A DNA stretch of 64,000 nt from Spirulina subsalsa FACHB-351 (GCF_026130165.1 NZ_JAIHOM010000004.1:1-64000), one strand, 5' to 3'; numbered from the stretch's first letter, positions 54,380 through 64,000 are shown. The notes: generated by a model not told the origin, from the sequence alone. Translations and numbers: made by a program.

Positions 54380-55042
54380 CTATACGGATTGGACCACTAA
54401 AGCATCCGCTTCATCTTTGCGTAAACTGAGCCGAAACCCCCGCACTTCAATTTCTGTCGGATCTCCCAGGGGAGCATGACGCTTAACCACAAATTCCGTC
54501 CCTGGGGTCAATCCCATTGCCAGTAACTTCCGTTTATAGTCTGGACAACCCGGTGCATAAGACACAACTTTTAAGCTGGATCCAATGCTGGCTTTCCGCA
54601 ACTTGATCCCACTGTCTTCGTTGGATTGTTTCATGGCTAAAAATCGGCTATGGCTTGGGTTTACGCTCGTCTTAAGGGAAATGTCTGCTTTTTGCACTTG
54701 AATCTGTTGGGCTATTTTGTGTTCTAAGCCCAAACGACTCGCGTTTAGTGCCACAATGGCTGACCCTGTTCCCGTAACACTGACTACTTCGAGTTGGACT
54801 CCTGGCAGGAGTCCCATCCCCATCAAACGGTTGTTTGCTGACCCGCAGTTTAACGAAACGATTCTGATGCGATCGCCTACTTTCGTCTCGGCTAAAGAAA
54901 TCTGGCAGGAGTCATCAGAGGCGATCGCCTCCGATTGATCCGGGTCAAGCTCGGTTTGACCCGATGTCTCGCTCAAATAAACAAAGGACTGCCAACGGTC
55001 TTGCCTGCGTTTGCACAGCAAATTTACAATTCGGTCATTCAT
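54380..55042 (-). CDS. feoA: Tandem FeoA-domain protein
   Basis: A 220-residue protein with two FeoA (SH3-like) domains: about 50-115 (RIVSLNCG ... LMGMGLLPGVQLEVV) and about 145-218 (LKVVSYAPG ... LLAMGLTPGTEFVVK). Most FeoA proteins have one domain of 75 residues, so this is a fused duplicate, as seen in some cyanobacteria. It begins the feo operon. A Fur-like box lies 20-40 bases upstream of its start. Confidence 0.9.
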   Translation of the reverse strand: MNDRIVNLLCKRRQDRWQSFVYLSETSGQTELDPDQSEAIASDDSCQISLAETKVGDRIRIVSLNCGSANNRLMGMGLLPGVQLEVVSVTGTGSAIVALNASRLGLEHKIAQQIQVQKADISLKTSVNPSHSRFLAMKQSNEDSGIKLRKASIGSSLKVVSYAPGCPDYKRKLLAMGLTPGTEFVVKRHAPLGDPTEIEVRGFRLSLRKDEADALVVQSV

Positions 55043-55060
55043 TGGCTTATTGAAAACCTT

Positions 55061-55084
55061 TAATACAAATTATTCTCAATAAGT
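55061..55084 (-). promoter_or_regulatory. Fur-box-like operator upstream of feoA
   Basis: On the minus strand the sequence reads ATACTTATTGAGAATAATTT, which resembles the Fur 7-1-7 consensus TGATAATnATTATCA at about 10 of 14 positions. Its place before an iron-uptake operon supports the assignment. Confidence 0.45.
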
Positions 55085-55494
55085 ATCATGAAAACCTCAA
55101 AGGTAACGGTTACTTCCAAAAAACTTAAGAATGGGTAAAACCCCATTAAATCCCTTCTTCAACGCTATCAAGCGGCGTTGGGCGTTAAAAACAGTGCTAG
55201 GATGCCCTAAATTTTGTTCTAGAGAACAAGTCTCATTTACTTAACAAAGATTATTATTAACTTCCGATGGGTTGAACATAGCCAAGAACCCAACCATGAG
55301 CCAGAAGTTCTCACACCGATTGAATCTGGGCATTTTGAGGTGAGCGACCCTACTCCACTGGTGGGATGGGGAATTAATCTTGTTAAATTTCTATAACCAT
55401 AAAACGACAGAGTAGAGAGCCGTTGCCCTCCACTCTATCGCCTGTTTTGGGCTAGGAAGCCCTGGCTGTAATCCGTGATTTAGCGTTAAGCCGT
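55085..55494. other. Spacer between feoA and rlpA
   Basis: Contains a minus-strand end hairpin of the TTCAC class (55340-55373; GGTGAGCGACCC and CCACTGGTGGGATGGGGAAT in plus orientation). No gene seen. Confidence 0.5.
55340..55373 (-). repeat. Solo end hairpin, CTCAC type
   Basis: On the minus strand ATTCCCCATCCCACCAGTGG, then AGTAGGGTCGCTCACC. It matches the plan of 13573-13609 and 51658-51695. Confidence 0.5.
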
Positions 55495-56523
55495 TTAATC
55501 AATCACTTCCACTTGAACCGGAGCAACACCGCTCCCTAACATTCCAATTGCACTCGCTGCACCCCGAGATAAATCAATAATGCGACCGCGAATAAAGGGC
55601 CCTCGGTCATTGATGCGGACCACCACAGAGCGACCATTATTTAAGTTCGTCACCCGAACTTGTGTCCCAAAAGGTAACGTCCGGTGAGCAGCCGTTAAAG
55701 CGTTTTGATTAAACCGCTCTCCGCTTGCACTCCGACGACCATGGAATCCTGGACCATACCAAGAGGCCATCCCCTGATATTGTCCATTAATCCGCCCTAC
55801 AGCGACCCGTTGAGCCGGACGCACGGAACGAGCGGCACGAGTGGGACGCATTTGCACATCTCCCGCACTGAGGGGAGCAGCGCCTCCCACCAGACGACGC
55901 AAGCGATTTGTCGCTTGTAGTGCGTCTTGATCCCAGTTCTCGGTACTATCGGGTAACTGGGTTTGACGGTCCACTCTCACCAATTCGGTTTCACCCGCTT
56001 TGATGATGTAGGCTTCCTGTTCGGCATTCCACGCTAAGGTAATAGAAGATGCTTCTTCCGGTGACATTTGGTTAATGCGGTCTGCGACCAGCGTAGCGCG
56101 CCAAACGGGGTCTTCATTGGATTGATTAACCTGTAGCCCTTGACCCTGACGGATTTGTTCAGGAGTCAAGAAACTCGGCGTTAAACTCTTAGCGGCAACA
56201 TTCGCAGAGTCAGTCCCCACAAAGGTTAGGAGGGGAATACGACGCACATACAAGGTGGCGCCTTGGGATTCTCCCACCGCATGGGGGAAAATTGTGGTCA
56301 AGCTGCCTCTGTTCCCCGAGATTTGGGAATCACTAGCGGCAATTTCCTCAGCAGTCTGAGCGAGGTAAACAGAATCCCCATACAATTCTGCTAGGGCGGC
56401 TTCTGTTCCTTCAATCCCAACGGGGACGACTGGCTCAGAGGCATTGACGTTATAGGGAACAGCCGCACTCAGCGCGGTGCTGAGGACGGTGGCAGTTAGG
56501 CTAGACCAGAGTTGTTGATTCAT
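55495..56523 (-). CDS. RlpA-like double-psi beta-barrel protein
   Basis: A 342-residue exported protein: signal peptide (1-28), a 210-residue proline/serine-rich middle with no known fold, then the RlpA domain (about 250-340; [41 protein letters not shown]). RlpA-type proteins are lytic transglycosylases acting on peptidoglycan. The SPOR domain is missing, so septal targeting by SPOR is not expected. Lone gene, divergent from purM. Confidence 0.88.
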   Translation of the reverse strand: MNQQLWSSLTATVLSTALSAAVPYNVNASEPVVPVGIEGTEAALAELYGDSVYLAQTAEEIAASDSQISGNRGSLTTIFPHAVGESQGATLYVRRIPLLTFVGTDSANVAAKSLTPSFLTPEQIRQGQGLQVNQSNEDPVWRATLVADRINQMSPEEASSITLAWNAEQEAYIIKAGETELVRVDRQTQLPDSTENWDQDALQATNRLRRLVGGAAPLSAGDVQMRPTRAARSVRPAQRVAVGRINGQYQGMASWYGPGFHGRRSASGERFNQNALTAAHRTLPFGTQVRVTNLNNGRSVVVRINDRGPFIRGRIIDLSRGAASAIGMLGSGVAPVQVEVID

Positions 56524-56961
56524 AGGCTTTTTCAGGTACTAGGCTGTTGACTCACAGGGGGTAATGTTGGACGCTCTAACGGGGGTCGTTCTAACGTTTA
56601 CGCTTCTGTGTTGTCTTGACCGACGCGGCACTGAGCGAGGGGGGAAAGACAAGCAACAACTTGTTGACTGATGAAAGGTGTTTCTATGTGCGAGAACTGA
56701 CACAGATTAGCATGAAGTTTTGTAATGAACATCCGTAAGGGAGGGGGGATCGTGAGTCCTCACCCCTGCCAAATTTGACCCTTGGCGGGGTGAACTCTTA
56801 GTCAGGTCAAGGGTTGAAAGGTTTAATAGCTTTTGGGTTATATTTAAAAAACTAAAGCTTTTCTGTAGAAGTTGATTTTTTTTAAATCAATAGCGGGAAA
56901 ATCAGCATTAAATCGCAAGATGGACAGGCGAAAAGAATCAATTGCAAGGTGAACGAGGATT
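56524..56961. other. Spacer between rlpA and purM
   Basis: Holds a 9-bp hairpin CCCTGCCAA/TTGGCGGGG (56764-56790) and a TTGATTT/AAATCAA palindrome near 56871-56890. Promoters of both divergent genes lie here. No gene seen. Confidence 0.5.
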
Positions 56962-57984
56962 ATGGATTATCGAGCAGCAGGGGTTGATGTGGAAGCAGGA
57001 CGCTCTTTTGTGGAGCGTATTCGTCAATCGGTGGAGAGTACCCAACGGCCAGAGGTTTTGGGTCAGTTGGGAGGATTTGCAGGGTGTTTTGCCTTACCGA
57101 CGGGGTATCAGAATCCGGTTTTAGTGTCGGGGACCGATGGGGTGGGAACGAAGCTGAAAATTGCCCAAGCGGTGAATGTTCATCACACGGTGGGGATTGA
57201 TTTGGTGGCTATGTGTGTGAATGATATTCTCACGCTGGGGGCTGAACCTCTATTTTTTTTGGATTATTTAGCGACGGGGAAGTTGAATCCGGAGCAGTTG
57301 GCGGAGGTGGTGGCTGGAATTGCGGAAGGCTGTCGTCAGAGTGGCTGCGCGATTTTGGGGGGAGAAACGGCGGAAATGCCGGGGTTTTATCCGGTGGGGG
57401 AGTATGATTTAGCAGGGTTTTGTGTGGGGATTGTGGAACGGGAGCGGATTTTAGGGGGTTCTCGGGTTGAGTTGGGGGATATTGCGATCGCACTTCCCAG
57501 TCAAGGAGTCCACAGTAATGGTTTTTCCTTGGTGCGCAAAATCATTGAGACGAAGCGGTTAAGCTGGTCTGATTGTCCCCCGGCCTTGGGGGGTGCCAGT
57601 TTGGGGGAAATCTTCCTTACCCCGACTCGCATCTATGTACAGCCGATTCTCAGTGCTTTACGGTCTGGGGTGGATATTCACGGCATGGCTCATATTACTG
57701 GGGGAGGACTGCCGGAAAATCTCCCCCGTTGTGTACAGGAGCATCAAGGGGTGAAAATTGAGCGAAACGCTTGGTCTATTCCCCCTCTATTTGAATGGTT
57801 GGCTCAAATGGGGGATGTTTCTGAAGCGGCGATGTTTGAAACGTTCAATATGGGGGTGGGTTTTGTGGTCATTGTACCCCCCCGTGAGGTGGAATCGGCG
57901 ATCGCCCATTTTCAATCCCATCATCTTTCGGCTTTTGTTCTCGGGGAAGTCATTCCAGGCAACCGGAATCTGGTTATCAATTAG
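56962..57984 (+). CDS. purM: Phosphoribosylformylglycinamidine cyclo-ligase
   Basis: AIR synthetase of 340 residues in purine synthesis. Motifs: [13 protein letters not shown] (ATP/metal), [32 protein letters not shown], and [19 protein letters not shown] 56962 is preceded by ACGAGG. It stands alone. The stop is followed by a repeat, GGGCTTGCTGTACGCGAAGC, and a GATAATTG tandem (58041-58095). Confidence 0.97.
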   Translation: MDYRAAGVDVEAGRSFVERIRQSVESTQRPEVLGQLGGFAGCFALPTGYQNPVLVSGTDGVGTKLKIAQAVNVHHTVGIDLVAMCVNDILTLGAEPLFFLDYLATGKLNPEQLAEVVAGIAEGCRQSGCAILGGETAEMPGFYPVGEYDLAGFCVGIVERERILGGSRVELGDIAIALPSQGVHSNGFSLVRKIIETKRLSWSDCPPALGGASLGEIFLTPTRIYVQPILSALRSGVDIHGMAHITGGGLPENLPRCVQEHQGVKIERNAWSIPPLFEWLAQMGDVSEAAMFETFNMGVGFVVIVPPREVESAIAHFQSHHLSAFVLGEVIPGNRNLVIN

Positions 57985-58108
57985 GGCTTGCTGTACGCGA
58001 AGCGTGCCGTTAGGCATATAACTCTACTCGTGGGGCTAGGGAATTGATAATTGATAATTGATAATTGTCAATTGTCAATTGTCAATTGATAATTTCTCCC
58101 CCGCTCCC
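57985..58108. repeat. Repeat cluster after purM
   Basis: First GGGCTTGCTG joined to TACGCGAAGCGTGCCG, a motif common at cyanobacterial repeats, then AATTGATAATTGATAATTG and ATTGTCAATTGTCAATTG units (58041-58095), as in the STRR family. Confidence 0.7.
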
Positions 58109-59023
58109 CTAATTTCTCCCCAATACCTGAATTTTTTGTAAAAAATCATGGGCAACCATGGCGGGATCTTGTTGTTTTCCTGTCACTTCATAATTCAGAT
58201 CCTGCATAATAGAATCTGTGATTTGCGTGGTGATATTATCTAAAATATCCTCAAGTTCTGGGTGTTTTTTTAACACATTGGCCCGCACCACGGGAGCGAC
58301 TTGATAGGGGGGGAAAAAGTTTTTATCATCCTGTAACATGACCAACTTAAACGCGCTAATTTCGCCATCGGTACTAGAACCCACGGCGACATGAGCATCC
58401 CCTGACATTAAGGTGCTGTAGCGAAATTCAGGGGAAACGGCAAGATAATCCTTGAGGGTAAAAGGGCCATAGACTTCCTCAATGCCGGGTAAACCGTCCT
58501 CCTTTTCTTGGAATTCTGGCGGCCCCACCATAACTAAGCGATCTGCTTGGGCAACCAGATCAGAAAGGGTGGTGATCCCATAATCTTGGGACTTTTGGGG
58601 AGTCATCACTAGCGCCTGGGTGTTACTCATGGGAGAGGGCGCTAACCAGATTAAATTAAACTGCTCTTGATAACTTTCTTTCACCGTTTCATAAACCACT
58701 TGGCGATCGCTATTGCCGGGCAATTTCAACACACTTAATAAAGCGGTTCCTGTATATTCCGGGTATAAATCGACTTCGCCTCGGGTTAAACTATTGTGGG
58801 CGGCGGTGGTGCCGGGTAAATTTAAATGGCGTTCTACCGTGAAACCGTGATCTTCTAACGCTAAAGCATACATTTCTCCTAAAATCCACTGTTCGGCAAC
58901 ATTCTTAGAGCCTACCCTAATCACCATCTCCCGGCTGCTGGGGAGATTATTACAGGCGATCGCAATCCAGAACGTGATAACAGCAAGGATGAAGGGCAAC
59001 AGCCAAGAGCGAAGACGAAACAT
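58109..59023 (-). CDS. Osmoprotectant (glycine betaine/choline) ABC transporter substrate-binding lipoprotein
   Basis: A 304-residue protein from ATG 59023 (MFRLRSWLLPFILAV): a lipobox at IAIACNN (Cys about 23), then the OpuAC/ProX-type fold: VGSKNVAEQWILGEMYA and RGEVDLYPEYTGTALLS are the signatures of the OsmF/OpuCC group of quaternary-amine binding proteins. The permease and ATPase are not adjacent, so they lie elsewhere. The start upstream at 59062 is not used. Confidence 0.85.
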   Translation of the reverse strand: MFRLRSWLLPFILAVITFWIAIACNNLPSSREMVIRVGSKNVAEQWILGEMYALALEDHGFTVERHLNLPGTTAAHNSLTRGEVDLYPEYTGTALLSVLKLPGNSDRQVVYETVKESYQEQFNLIWLAPSPMSNTQALVMTPQKSQDYGITTLSDLVAQADRLVMVGPPEFQEKEDGLPGIEEVYGPFTLKDYLAVSPEFRYSTLMSGDAHVAVGSSTDGEISAFKLVMLQDDKNFFPPYQVAPVVRANVLKKHPELEDILDNITTQITDSIMQDLNYEVTGKQQDPAMVAHDFLQKIQVLGRN

Positions 59024-59143
59024 AATGAAATGTGGATAAATTAATCCTTTAGCTTTTCTCATTGTGACATACTCCCTGGGGGACGTAGTGCGACAGGATG
59101 CCGTAAGCTAGGATTATCTTGCCTCTCAATGTGAACAAGCATC

Positions 59144-60622
59144 ATGGCTACAGCGACTCCTCTCCTAAACTACATCAATGGTCAGTGGTACCCCTCCGAG
59201 AGTAAAGACACCCTAGAGGTTCGGAATCCTGCGACGGCAGACTTGTTGAATTATGTTCCCCTCGGCACGGTGGGAGATGTTCACCGGGCGACAGAAGCGG
59301 CGGCGAGGGCTTTTGTCACGTGGCGACGAGTACCGGCCACGGAACGCATTCAGTATTTATTTAAGCTGAAAATCTTGCTAGAAACCCATCTCGATGAATT
59401 GTGCCGTTTAATTACCCTCGAATGTGGCAAAACCTTAACAGAGTCGCGGGGGGAGTGGCAACGAGCCATTGAAAATGTGGAGGTGGCCTGTGGGATTCCC
59501 TTGTTAATGCAAGGATACAATTCTGAAGATATTGCTCGGGGCATTGATGAGATCATGATTCGTCAACCCTTGGGGGTGACGGCCATTATTGCCCCGTTTA
59601 ACTTTCCCGGGATGATCCCTTTTTGGTTTTTACCCTATGCGATCGCCTGTGGCAATACTGTTGTCATTAAACCCTCGGAAAAAGTCCCCCTCACCATGCA
59701 GCGTACCCTTGAACTCCTCGCTGAAACGGGACTGCCGGCCGGGGTGGTGAATTTGGTCAATGGGGCGAAAACGGTAGTCGATGCCATCTTAGAACATCCC
59801 ACCATCCGGGCGATTAGTTTTGTGGGATCTTCCCCGGTGGCTAAATATGTCTATGGGAAAGCGGCCACTCACGGGAAGCGGGTACAGTGTCAAGGGGGAG
59901 CGAAAAATCCGATTATTATTTTCCCCGATGCCGACCCCAATTTAACCCCCAAAATTGCCGCCGATAGTGCCTTTGGTTGTGCTGGACAGCGTTGTTTAGC
60001 GGCCTCTCTCGCGGTGACGGTGGGGGAAGCGCGGGATTGGTTTATTGATGCCATGACGGACGTGGCCGAAACCCGTATTGTGGGGGATGGTTTAAATCCC
60101 GAGGTGCAAATGGGGCCGGTGATTACTCCTCAAAGTCAAGCTAGAATTGAACAACTTATAGAACAAGGGATCGCTGAGGGAGCGACTCCTGTAGTAGATG
60201 GTCGTCATCCTCAGATTTCGGGTTATGAACAGGGCAATTTTATCCGGCCAACCCTGTTAACAAATGTGCAACCGGACAGTATCTTAGCGCAAACGGAAAT
60301 TTTCGGTCCGGTGTTAGGGATTGTGGAAGTGGATCGCTTGGAAACAGCCCTAGAATGGGTCAATGGCGGACAATGGGGCAATATGGCTTGTATTTTTACC
60401 CAAAGTGGTGCGATCGCCCGTCAATTTCGCTATGAGGCTGAAGCGGGTAACATTGGGATTAATATTGGGGTAGCTGCACCGATGGCCTTTTTCCCTTTTA
60501 GTGGTTGGAAAGAGAGCTTTTTTGGGGATTTACATGGTCAAGGAAAACACGCGGTTGAGTTTTTCACTCAAACTAAAGTCGTCGTTGAACGCTGGTTTGA
60601 GGATTGGAGTCGGTCGTTTTAA
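59144..60622 (+). CDS. mmsA: Methylmalonate-semialdehyde dehydrogenase (CoA-acylating)
   Basis: A 492-residue aldehyde dehydrogenase. [52 protein letters not shown] and the catalytic cysteine in [11 protein letters not shown] match MmsA (valine catabolism, CoA-dependent). The GGAKNP with GQRC context is specific to the MmsA/IolA group rather than NAD-only dehydrogenases. Its stop overlaps the start of the ecfT gene (TAATG). Confidence 0.9.
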   Translation: MATATPLLNYINGQWYPSESKDTLEVRNPATADLLNYVPLGTVGDVHRATEAAARAFVTWRRVPATERIQYLFKLKILLETHLDELCRLITLECGKTLTESRGEWQRAIENVEVACGIPLLMQGYNSEDIARGIDEIMIRQPLGVTAIIAPFNFPGMIPFWFLPYAIACGNTVVIKPSEKVPLTMQRTLELLAETGLPAGVVNLVNGAKTVVDAILEHPTIRAISFVGSSPVAKYVYGKAATHGKRVQCQGGAKNPIIIFPDADPNLTPKIAADSAFGCAGQRCLAASLAVTVGEARDWFIDAMTDVAETRIVGDGLNPEVQMGPVITPQSQARIEQLIEQGIAEGATPVVDGRHPQISGYEQGNFIRPTLLTNVQPDSILAQTEIFGPVLGIVEVDRLETALEWVNGGQWGNMACIFTQSGAIARQFRYEAEAGNIGINIGVAAPMAFFPFSGWKESFFGDLHGQGKHAVEFFTQTKVVVERWFEDWSRSF

Positions 60623-61410
60623 TGTCCTTAAACCTAGCGCAATTCGCCTATACCAACCGTTTACGACGTTTACCCCCAGAACATAAGTTAGGGTTTGCGA
60701 TCGCCCTTTTTATCCTAGGGTACACCGCACCGCCCCCCATCCAGTGGCTCATTACCCTCTGGGTGGGAGTGTGGATTGTGGTGTATGGGGGAATTCCCCT
60801 GTCAGTGTACGGAAAATTATTAAGTCTGCCCTTGGGATTTGGGGTGTTGAGTTTACCCCCCTTAGTCCTCAGTGGGGTGTCTCTCTCCCAAATCTCAGAA
60901 ATACAGGAGGACATCTGGCAAGGGTTTTTCTTGGGGGGATTTTACCTCTATCTTAGCCAACAGGGACTCCAACAGGCCGGGGAAATGCTCAGTCGTGCGA
61001 TCGCCCTCACCTCCTGTTTATACTTTATCCTCCTCACCATCCCCCTCCTTGAAATCATTCGCCTTTTACAAAAACTAAGGTGTCCCTCCTTAATTCTCGA
61101 CTTATTGTTATTAATGTATCGCTTTATTTTCCTTTTAATGGACACAGCTAATGAGCTAATTCTAGCACAAAATGCCCGCTTTGGCTACCATTCTTTTAAC
61201 CGCAGTTTACACAGTTTAGGATTATTAATAACTCAACTATTACACCGCACCCTAGAGAACTATCGCGCTTCAGTATTAGGGTTACAATCCCGAGGATTTA
61301 ACGGAGAATTTCGGGTATTACATCAGCGCCGATATTCCCCCAATTTACGGTATAGTATCGAAGCCGTTTTAGGACTGGTCTTAATCATTTTAGCCACCCT
61401 GAAACTGTAA
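60622..61410 (+). CDS. ECF transporter T component (CbiQ/EcfT family)
   Basis: A 262-residue membrane protein from ATG 60622, overlapping the mmsA stop by one base. It has five to six hydrophobic segments, and cytosolic helices with NARFG and QSRGF, the two short motifs (A-R-G pattern) by which T components couple to the EcfA ATPases. The substrate-binding S component and ATPases are not adjacent, so it is a group II-type ECF T protein; vitamin identity unknown. The B12 riboswitch at 36 kb is too distant to link. Confidence 0.85.
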   Translation: MSLNLAQFAYTNRLRRLPPEHKLGFAIALFILGYTAPPPIQWLITLWVGVWIVVYGGIPLSVYGKLLSLPLGFGVLSLPPLVLSGVSLSQISEIQEDIWQGFFLGGFYLYLSQQGLQQAGEMLSRAIALTSCLYFILLTIPLLEIIRLLQKLRCPSLILDLLLLMYRFIFLLMDTANELILAQNARFGYHSFNRSLHSLGLLITQLLHRTLENYRASVLGLQSRGFNGEFRVLHQRRYSPNLRYSIEAVLGLVLIILATLKL

Positions 61411-61600
61411 AGAGTTTCTGGGTTGGGGGAGCAAAGAAACTGGGTTTTAGGGATGCTATAGCGGGAAAAAAGTCAGAGCAAGAAACCTAATTTCAAGTTG
61501 AACAGTAGAAACCGGGTTTTTGAGAGCGTTTAGAAGGAAAACGAGAGGATGAACCCAACCCGGTTTCTGGATTAGCTGGCGATTAGAAACCGGGTTTTTG
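61411..61600 (+). repeat. Single diverged copy of the 150-bp repeat
   Basis: GAAACTGGGTTTTAGGGATG, then AAAAAGTCAGAGCAAGAAACC, then GAAACCGGGTTTTTGAGAGC at 61508 and CAACCCGGTTTCTGGATTAG near 61556. It is one unit of the repeat tandemly arrayed at 62590-63000, on the other side of the 280-residue gene. Confidence 0.8.
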
Positions 61601-62425
61601 AATTAATCTGCGGAACGTCAGGATTATCCCTCTCAAAAACTGATGAGCAATTGCATAAATTCCCCTCCATTTATCTCGGCGAATTTTGCGCATATAAAAC
61701 CAAATCCCTCGATAAAAATCGACCCAACGGCGACCCAGATAGTCCTTTTGAATGCCACCGGGATCAAGTCTGATACCGTTCAGATTATAGTTATTGCGGT
61801 TTAAAGGGTTGAGTTTAGTTAACCCCTCTTTCTTGGCAAATTCTTGATAGGTTAAGCCCTCACGATTACATAACTTCGATTGCTCATAATCAATCCACTC
61901 ACTCACAACCCAACTCGTACCCGCAAATAAAAACTCAGCCATATCTCTTGTTACCCCACAATATTTCAACCGAATTCCTACCGGAATCTCCCCCCAAGGA
62001 CCATGAATCCATACGAAATCGGGGTCAAAAAATGTTTTAAAAGCTACAGGATTCGCCCCATCTATTATGATTTTTGCCACTCTACCCACCACCCCACAAC
62101 CGATAACTTTTACCGTTATATTTATCGGTTTTTTCAGTTCTTTATCACGACAACTCAGCCAAAAATTAACTGTAGAATTAGGGGTATTAATCAGCCGAAT
62201 ATAAAAGGCTAAACCATCCAAAAACGTCCTAATTTCTGCAATACCTAATCCTCTATCAAAGTCTAAACAACAAGAGATAGGTTCTCCAAAATACAACTTA
62301 TCCGTACCTGTCTTTAAACAAAATTCTTGGCAGAGTTTATAGAATATATAGGGTGAGATTAAGTCAGTTTGCGCCCGAACTATGATCGACTCTAAGCTTG
62401 CTTGATTACAGTTCAAAATCCCCAT
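61583..62425 (-). CDS. Orphan protein with kinase-like fold features
   Basis: A 280-residue protein that I do not recognise. A glycine-rich strand (VKVIGCGVVGRVAKIII), a Lys in VAFKTFF and EWIDYE as hinge, and NLNGIRLDPGGIQKD at the place of a catalytic loop and DFG resemble a protein or small-molecule kinase core. The HRD loop is not intact. AT-rich and rich in Ile, Lys and Asn, unlike its neighbours. The last seven residues (IQKPGF) are encoded by the flanking 150-bp repeat. Its gene is flanked by copies of this repeat. Confidence 0.55.
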   Translation of the reverse strand: MGILNCNQASLESIIVRAQTDLISPYIFYKLCQEFCLKTGTDKLYFGEPISCCLDFDRGLGIAEIRTFLDGLAFYIRLINTPNSTVNFWLSCRDKELKKPINITVKVIGCGVVGRVAKIIIDGANPVAFKTFFDPDFVWIHGPWGEIPVGIRLKYCGVTRDMAEFLFAGTSWVVSEWIDYEQSKLCNREGLTYQEFAKKEGLTKLNPLNRNNYNLNGIRLDPGGIQKDYLGRRWVDFYRGIWFYMRKIRRDKWRGIYAIAHQFLRGIILTFRRLIQKPGF

Positions 62426-62589
62426 GCTCTCGTTGAATAATTCCTAGTTAAATATACAGTAAGCCGGATTTATAAGTGAACTTATTTCAATAAAGTGTTA
62501 CTAGATTATTGTATCAGTAAACATCCGCTTACTCCTATATATCTCCAGATAGAAGCTTAAGTTTATGGGAGCGCAAAATCCAACCCATA

Positions 62590-63000
62590 GAAACAGGGTT
62601 TTTGGGAGCATTTAGGGGGGAAATGAGCAGATGAGCGCAACCCGGTTTCTGGATTAGCTGGCGATTAGAACCCGGGTTTCAGGGAAGTTGTAGCGGAAAA
62701 AAAGTCAGTGCAAGAAACCCCGTTTCAAGTTGAACAGTAGAAACCGGGTTTTTGGGAGCGTTTAGGGGGGAAATGAGCAGATGAGCGCAACCCGGTTTCT
62801 GGATTAGCTGGCGATTAGAAACTGGGTTTCAGGGAAGTTGTAGCGGAAAAAAAGTCAGTGCAAGAAACCCCGTTTCAAGTTGAACAGTAGAAACCGGGTT
62901 TTTGGGAGCGTTTAGGGGGGAAATGAGCAGATGAGCGCAACCCAGTTTCTTGTTTGGGGGAGCAAAGAAACTGGGTTTTAGGGAACGCCTCGACATTTGC
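62590..63000 (+). repeat. 150-bp tandem repeat array
   Basis: Three copies begin at GAAACAGGG (62590), GAAACCGGG (62740) and GAAACCGGG (62890), exactly 150 bp apart, the third partial. Each unit contains GAAACCGGGTTTTT and the inverted AACCCGGTTTCTGG, so every unit can fold. Unit identity is above 95 percent by eye. Not a CRISPR: there are no short direct repeats with unrelated spacers. Confidence 0.9.
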
Positions 63001-63050
63001 GGCTACCCAGAACCCCTCGGCATAGTGCAGGATTGACCTTCTTAGCTGCT

Positions 63051-63214
63051 TTGACGCTCCCCTGCCTAAAGGCGAGGGGATTCTTCCTTCACAGACTCAC
63101 CGTAATTGAGCAGGATTTCTCCAACACAACTAGAGGACAAGTCTCCTGAAGCTTGAGATTTGGTGCGCCCCACCATACTTAATCCTTTTTGCAAGATGGT
63201 CAGGCGTTGGCACT
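63051..63214 (-). pseudogene. tnpB: TnpB C-terminal fragment with right end
   Basis: On the minus strand, LTILQKGLSMVGRTKSQASG, then DLSSSCVGEILLNYGESVKE and ESPRL before TAG (63066-63068). The end matches typical TnpB tails. The next bases form the hairpin CCCCTCGCC/GGCAGGGG and end in GCGTCAA (63051-63057 region), the right-end pattern with C for T. Confidence 0.8.
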
Positions 63215-63455
63215 GAGGGGATAGGGGCGGCAGGCTAACGCGGTATAAGCCCAGCAGTGGGACGGAGCTTGGTAGAATTAAGGAGCGCCAAAGGTATGCT
63301 AGTTTTGAAGCCCTGTGCGTTTTTTTGAGAACATGAGATTGGCGGTCTTATCGCCCCATTGGATTTAAGTTAAGTATAAAGAGGGGATGGTAAAACGTTC
63401 AACTCCAACGTTCAACTCCTCTGTCTCGATATGTTGATCATCTTGTTACCTTCCT

Positions 63456-64000
63456 ATGTCCACCCTTGTTATTGTTGAGTCGCCCACTAAAGCCCGCACT
63501 ATTCGTAATTACCTGCCTTCGGGGTATCGCGTTGAGGCATCGATGGGTCATATTCGTGATCTCCCCTCGTCGGCCGATGAAATCCCCGCTAGTTACAAGG
63601 GCGAGGATTGGGCGCAGTTGGGGGTGAATGTACAAGCCCAGTTTGACCCGTTGTATGTGGTGCCGAAAACGAAAAAGCAGGTGGTGAAGAGTCTCAAGGA
63701 AGCGCTCAAAGCCGCCGATGAGCTAATTCTCGCCACAGATGAAGACCGGGAGGGGGAAAGTATCTCCTGGCACTTGAAAGAGGTTTTAAAGCCGAAAATC
63801 CCCATTAAACGCATGGTGTTCCATGAAATTACTCAGGAGGCCATTCGGGCGGCGTTAAAGGATTGTCGGGATATTAACTACAATTTGGTTCATGCCCAAG
63901 AAACGCGGCGGATTTTAGACCGTTTGGTAGGTTATACCCTGTCGCCCTTGCTGTGGAAGAAAATCGCCTATGGCCTGTCGGCTGGACGAGTGCAGTCGGT
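63456..64000 (+). CDS. topA: DNA topoisomerase I (5' part, cut by window end)
   Basis: Start ATG 63456 and 181 codons seen. TOPRIM domain: [16 protein letters not shown] with the catalytic Glu, and [15 protein letters not shown] with the acidic triad. The following HEITQEAI and [12 protein letters not shown] with AGRVQS match type IA topoisomerase I. It relaxes negative supercoils. The rest of the gene lies beyond base 64000. Confidence 0.97.
   Translation, partial: MSTLVIVESPTKARTIRNYLPSGYRVEASMGHIRDLPSSADEIPASYKGEDWAQLGVNVQAQFDPLYVVPKTKKQVVKSLKEALKAADELILATDEDREGESISWHLKEVLKPKIPIKRMVFHEITQEAIRAALKDCRDINYNLVHAQETRRILDRLVGYTLSPLLWKKIAYGLSAGRVQS

Larger units (their letters stand above)
62426..63455. 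other. Gene-poor stretch upstream of topA
   Basis: Contains the 150-bp tandem repeats, an IS end and TnpB tail (63051-63214), and then about 250 bases with no recognised gene. The topA promoter lies just before 63456. A 6-base direct repeat GTTCAACTC (63399-63418) is near it. Confidence 0.6.

Noticed and set aside
62590-63000. CRISPR-like array
   Set aside because: Units are 150 bp and nearly identical throughout, with no unique spacers and no cas genes in the window.

Overview
The window is chromosomal DNA from a cyanobacterium, most likely a filamentous, non-heterocystous one (inference). The evidence is psbZ next to ribH, cruF for myxoxanthophyll-type carotenoids, a cyanobacterial MPBQ methyltransferase, DUF4359/DUF3531/DUF4336 proteins, a CheA hybrid with several receiver domains, many HIP1 octamers (GCGATCGC) and heptamer tandem repeats between genes. 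Most genes are single transcription units or pairs. There is no rRNA operon, prophage or CRISPR array.

Layout. 0-12.5 kb: an IS-end remnant, an atypical dihydroorotase with an rfaE2-like nucleotidyltransferase, an orphan DevA-type ATPase, a DHNA-CoA thioesterase, a pentapeptide-repeat protein, a CHAD protein, a HAD phosphatase, a DUF4336 protein divergent from a Na+/H+ antiporter, and a TrkA-N/C protein. 12.5-19.5 kb: a gap with tandem terminators, psbZ, ribH, tRNA-Gly(GCC), proA, a GNAT protein, cruF and a Rieske protein. 19.6-35.1 kb is rich in signalling: two proteins with GAF or receiver domains, a cysteine desulfurase, a HEAT-repeat protein, a Ser/Thr kinase with seven WD40 repeats, and an 1820-residue CheA-type kinase with three receiver domains. 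Between them, at 22.6-22.9 kb, lies a strongly structured RNA candidate. 35.1-41.4 kb: a Uma2 nuclease, a cobalamin riboswitch leading a three-gene unit (unknown, fatty-acid desaturase, MPBQ methyltransferase), and a convergent Gp37/Gp68-like and TcmP pair. 41.5-47.1 kb: decayed IS200/IS605 tnpB elements, pta, a diguanylate cyclase, a graveyard of CHAT, TnpB and ShlB fragments, and a ComFB-type protein. 47.5-63 kb: an FHA-PBP1A fusion with lspA, tRNA-Pro, tRNA-Gly(UCC), feoA-feoB-feoC under a Fur-like box, rlpA, purM, an osmoprotectant-binding lipoprotein, mmsA-ecfT, and a kinase-like orphan flanked by 150-bp repeats. The 5' part of topA runs off the right edge.

The main theme outside the core genes is debris of IS200/IS605 (TnpB, OMEGA-type) elements. 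Two families of end hairpins, one finishing in TGTCAA and one in TTCAC or CTCAC, recur as solitary pieces, and one visibly interrupts a ShlB-type gene. Together with the HEARO-like RNA candidate at 22.6 kb, they are the best leads for undescribed RNA biology here. The riboswitch-led desaturase/methyltransferase unit and the TcmP pair are the best leads for undescribed protein systems. All family calls come from reading the sequence and from memory; no database search was run.
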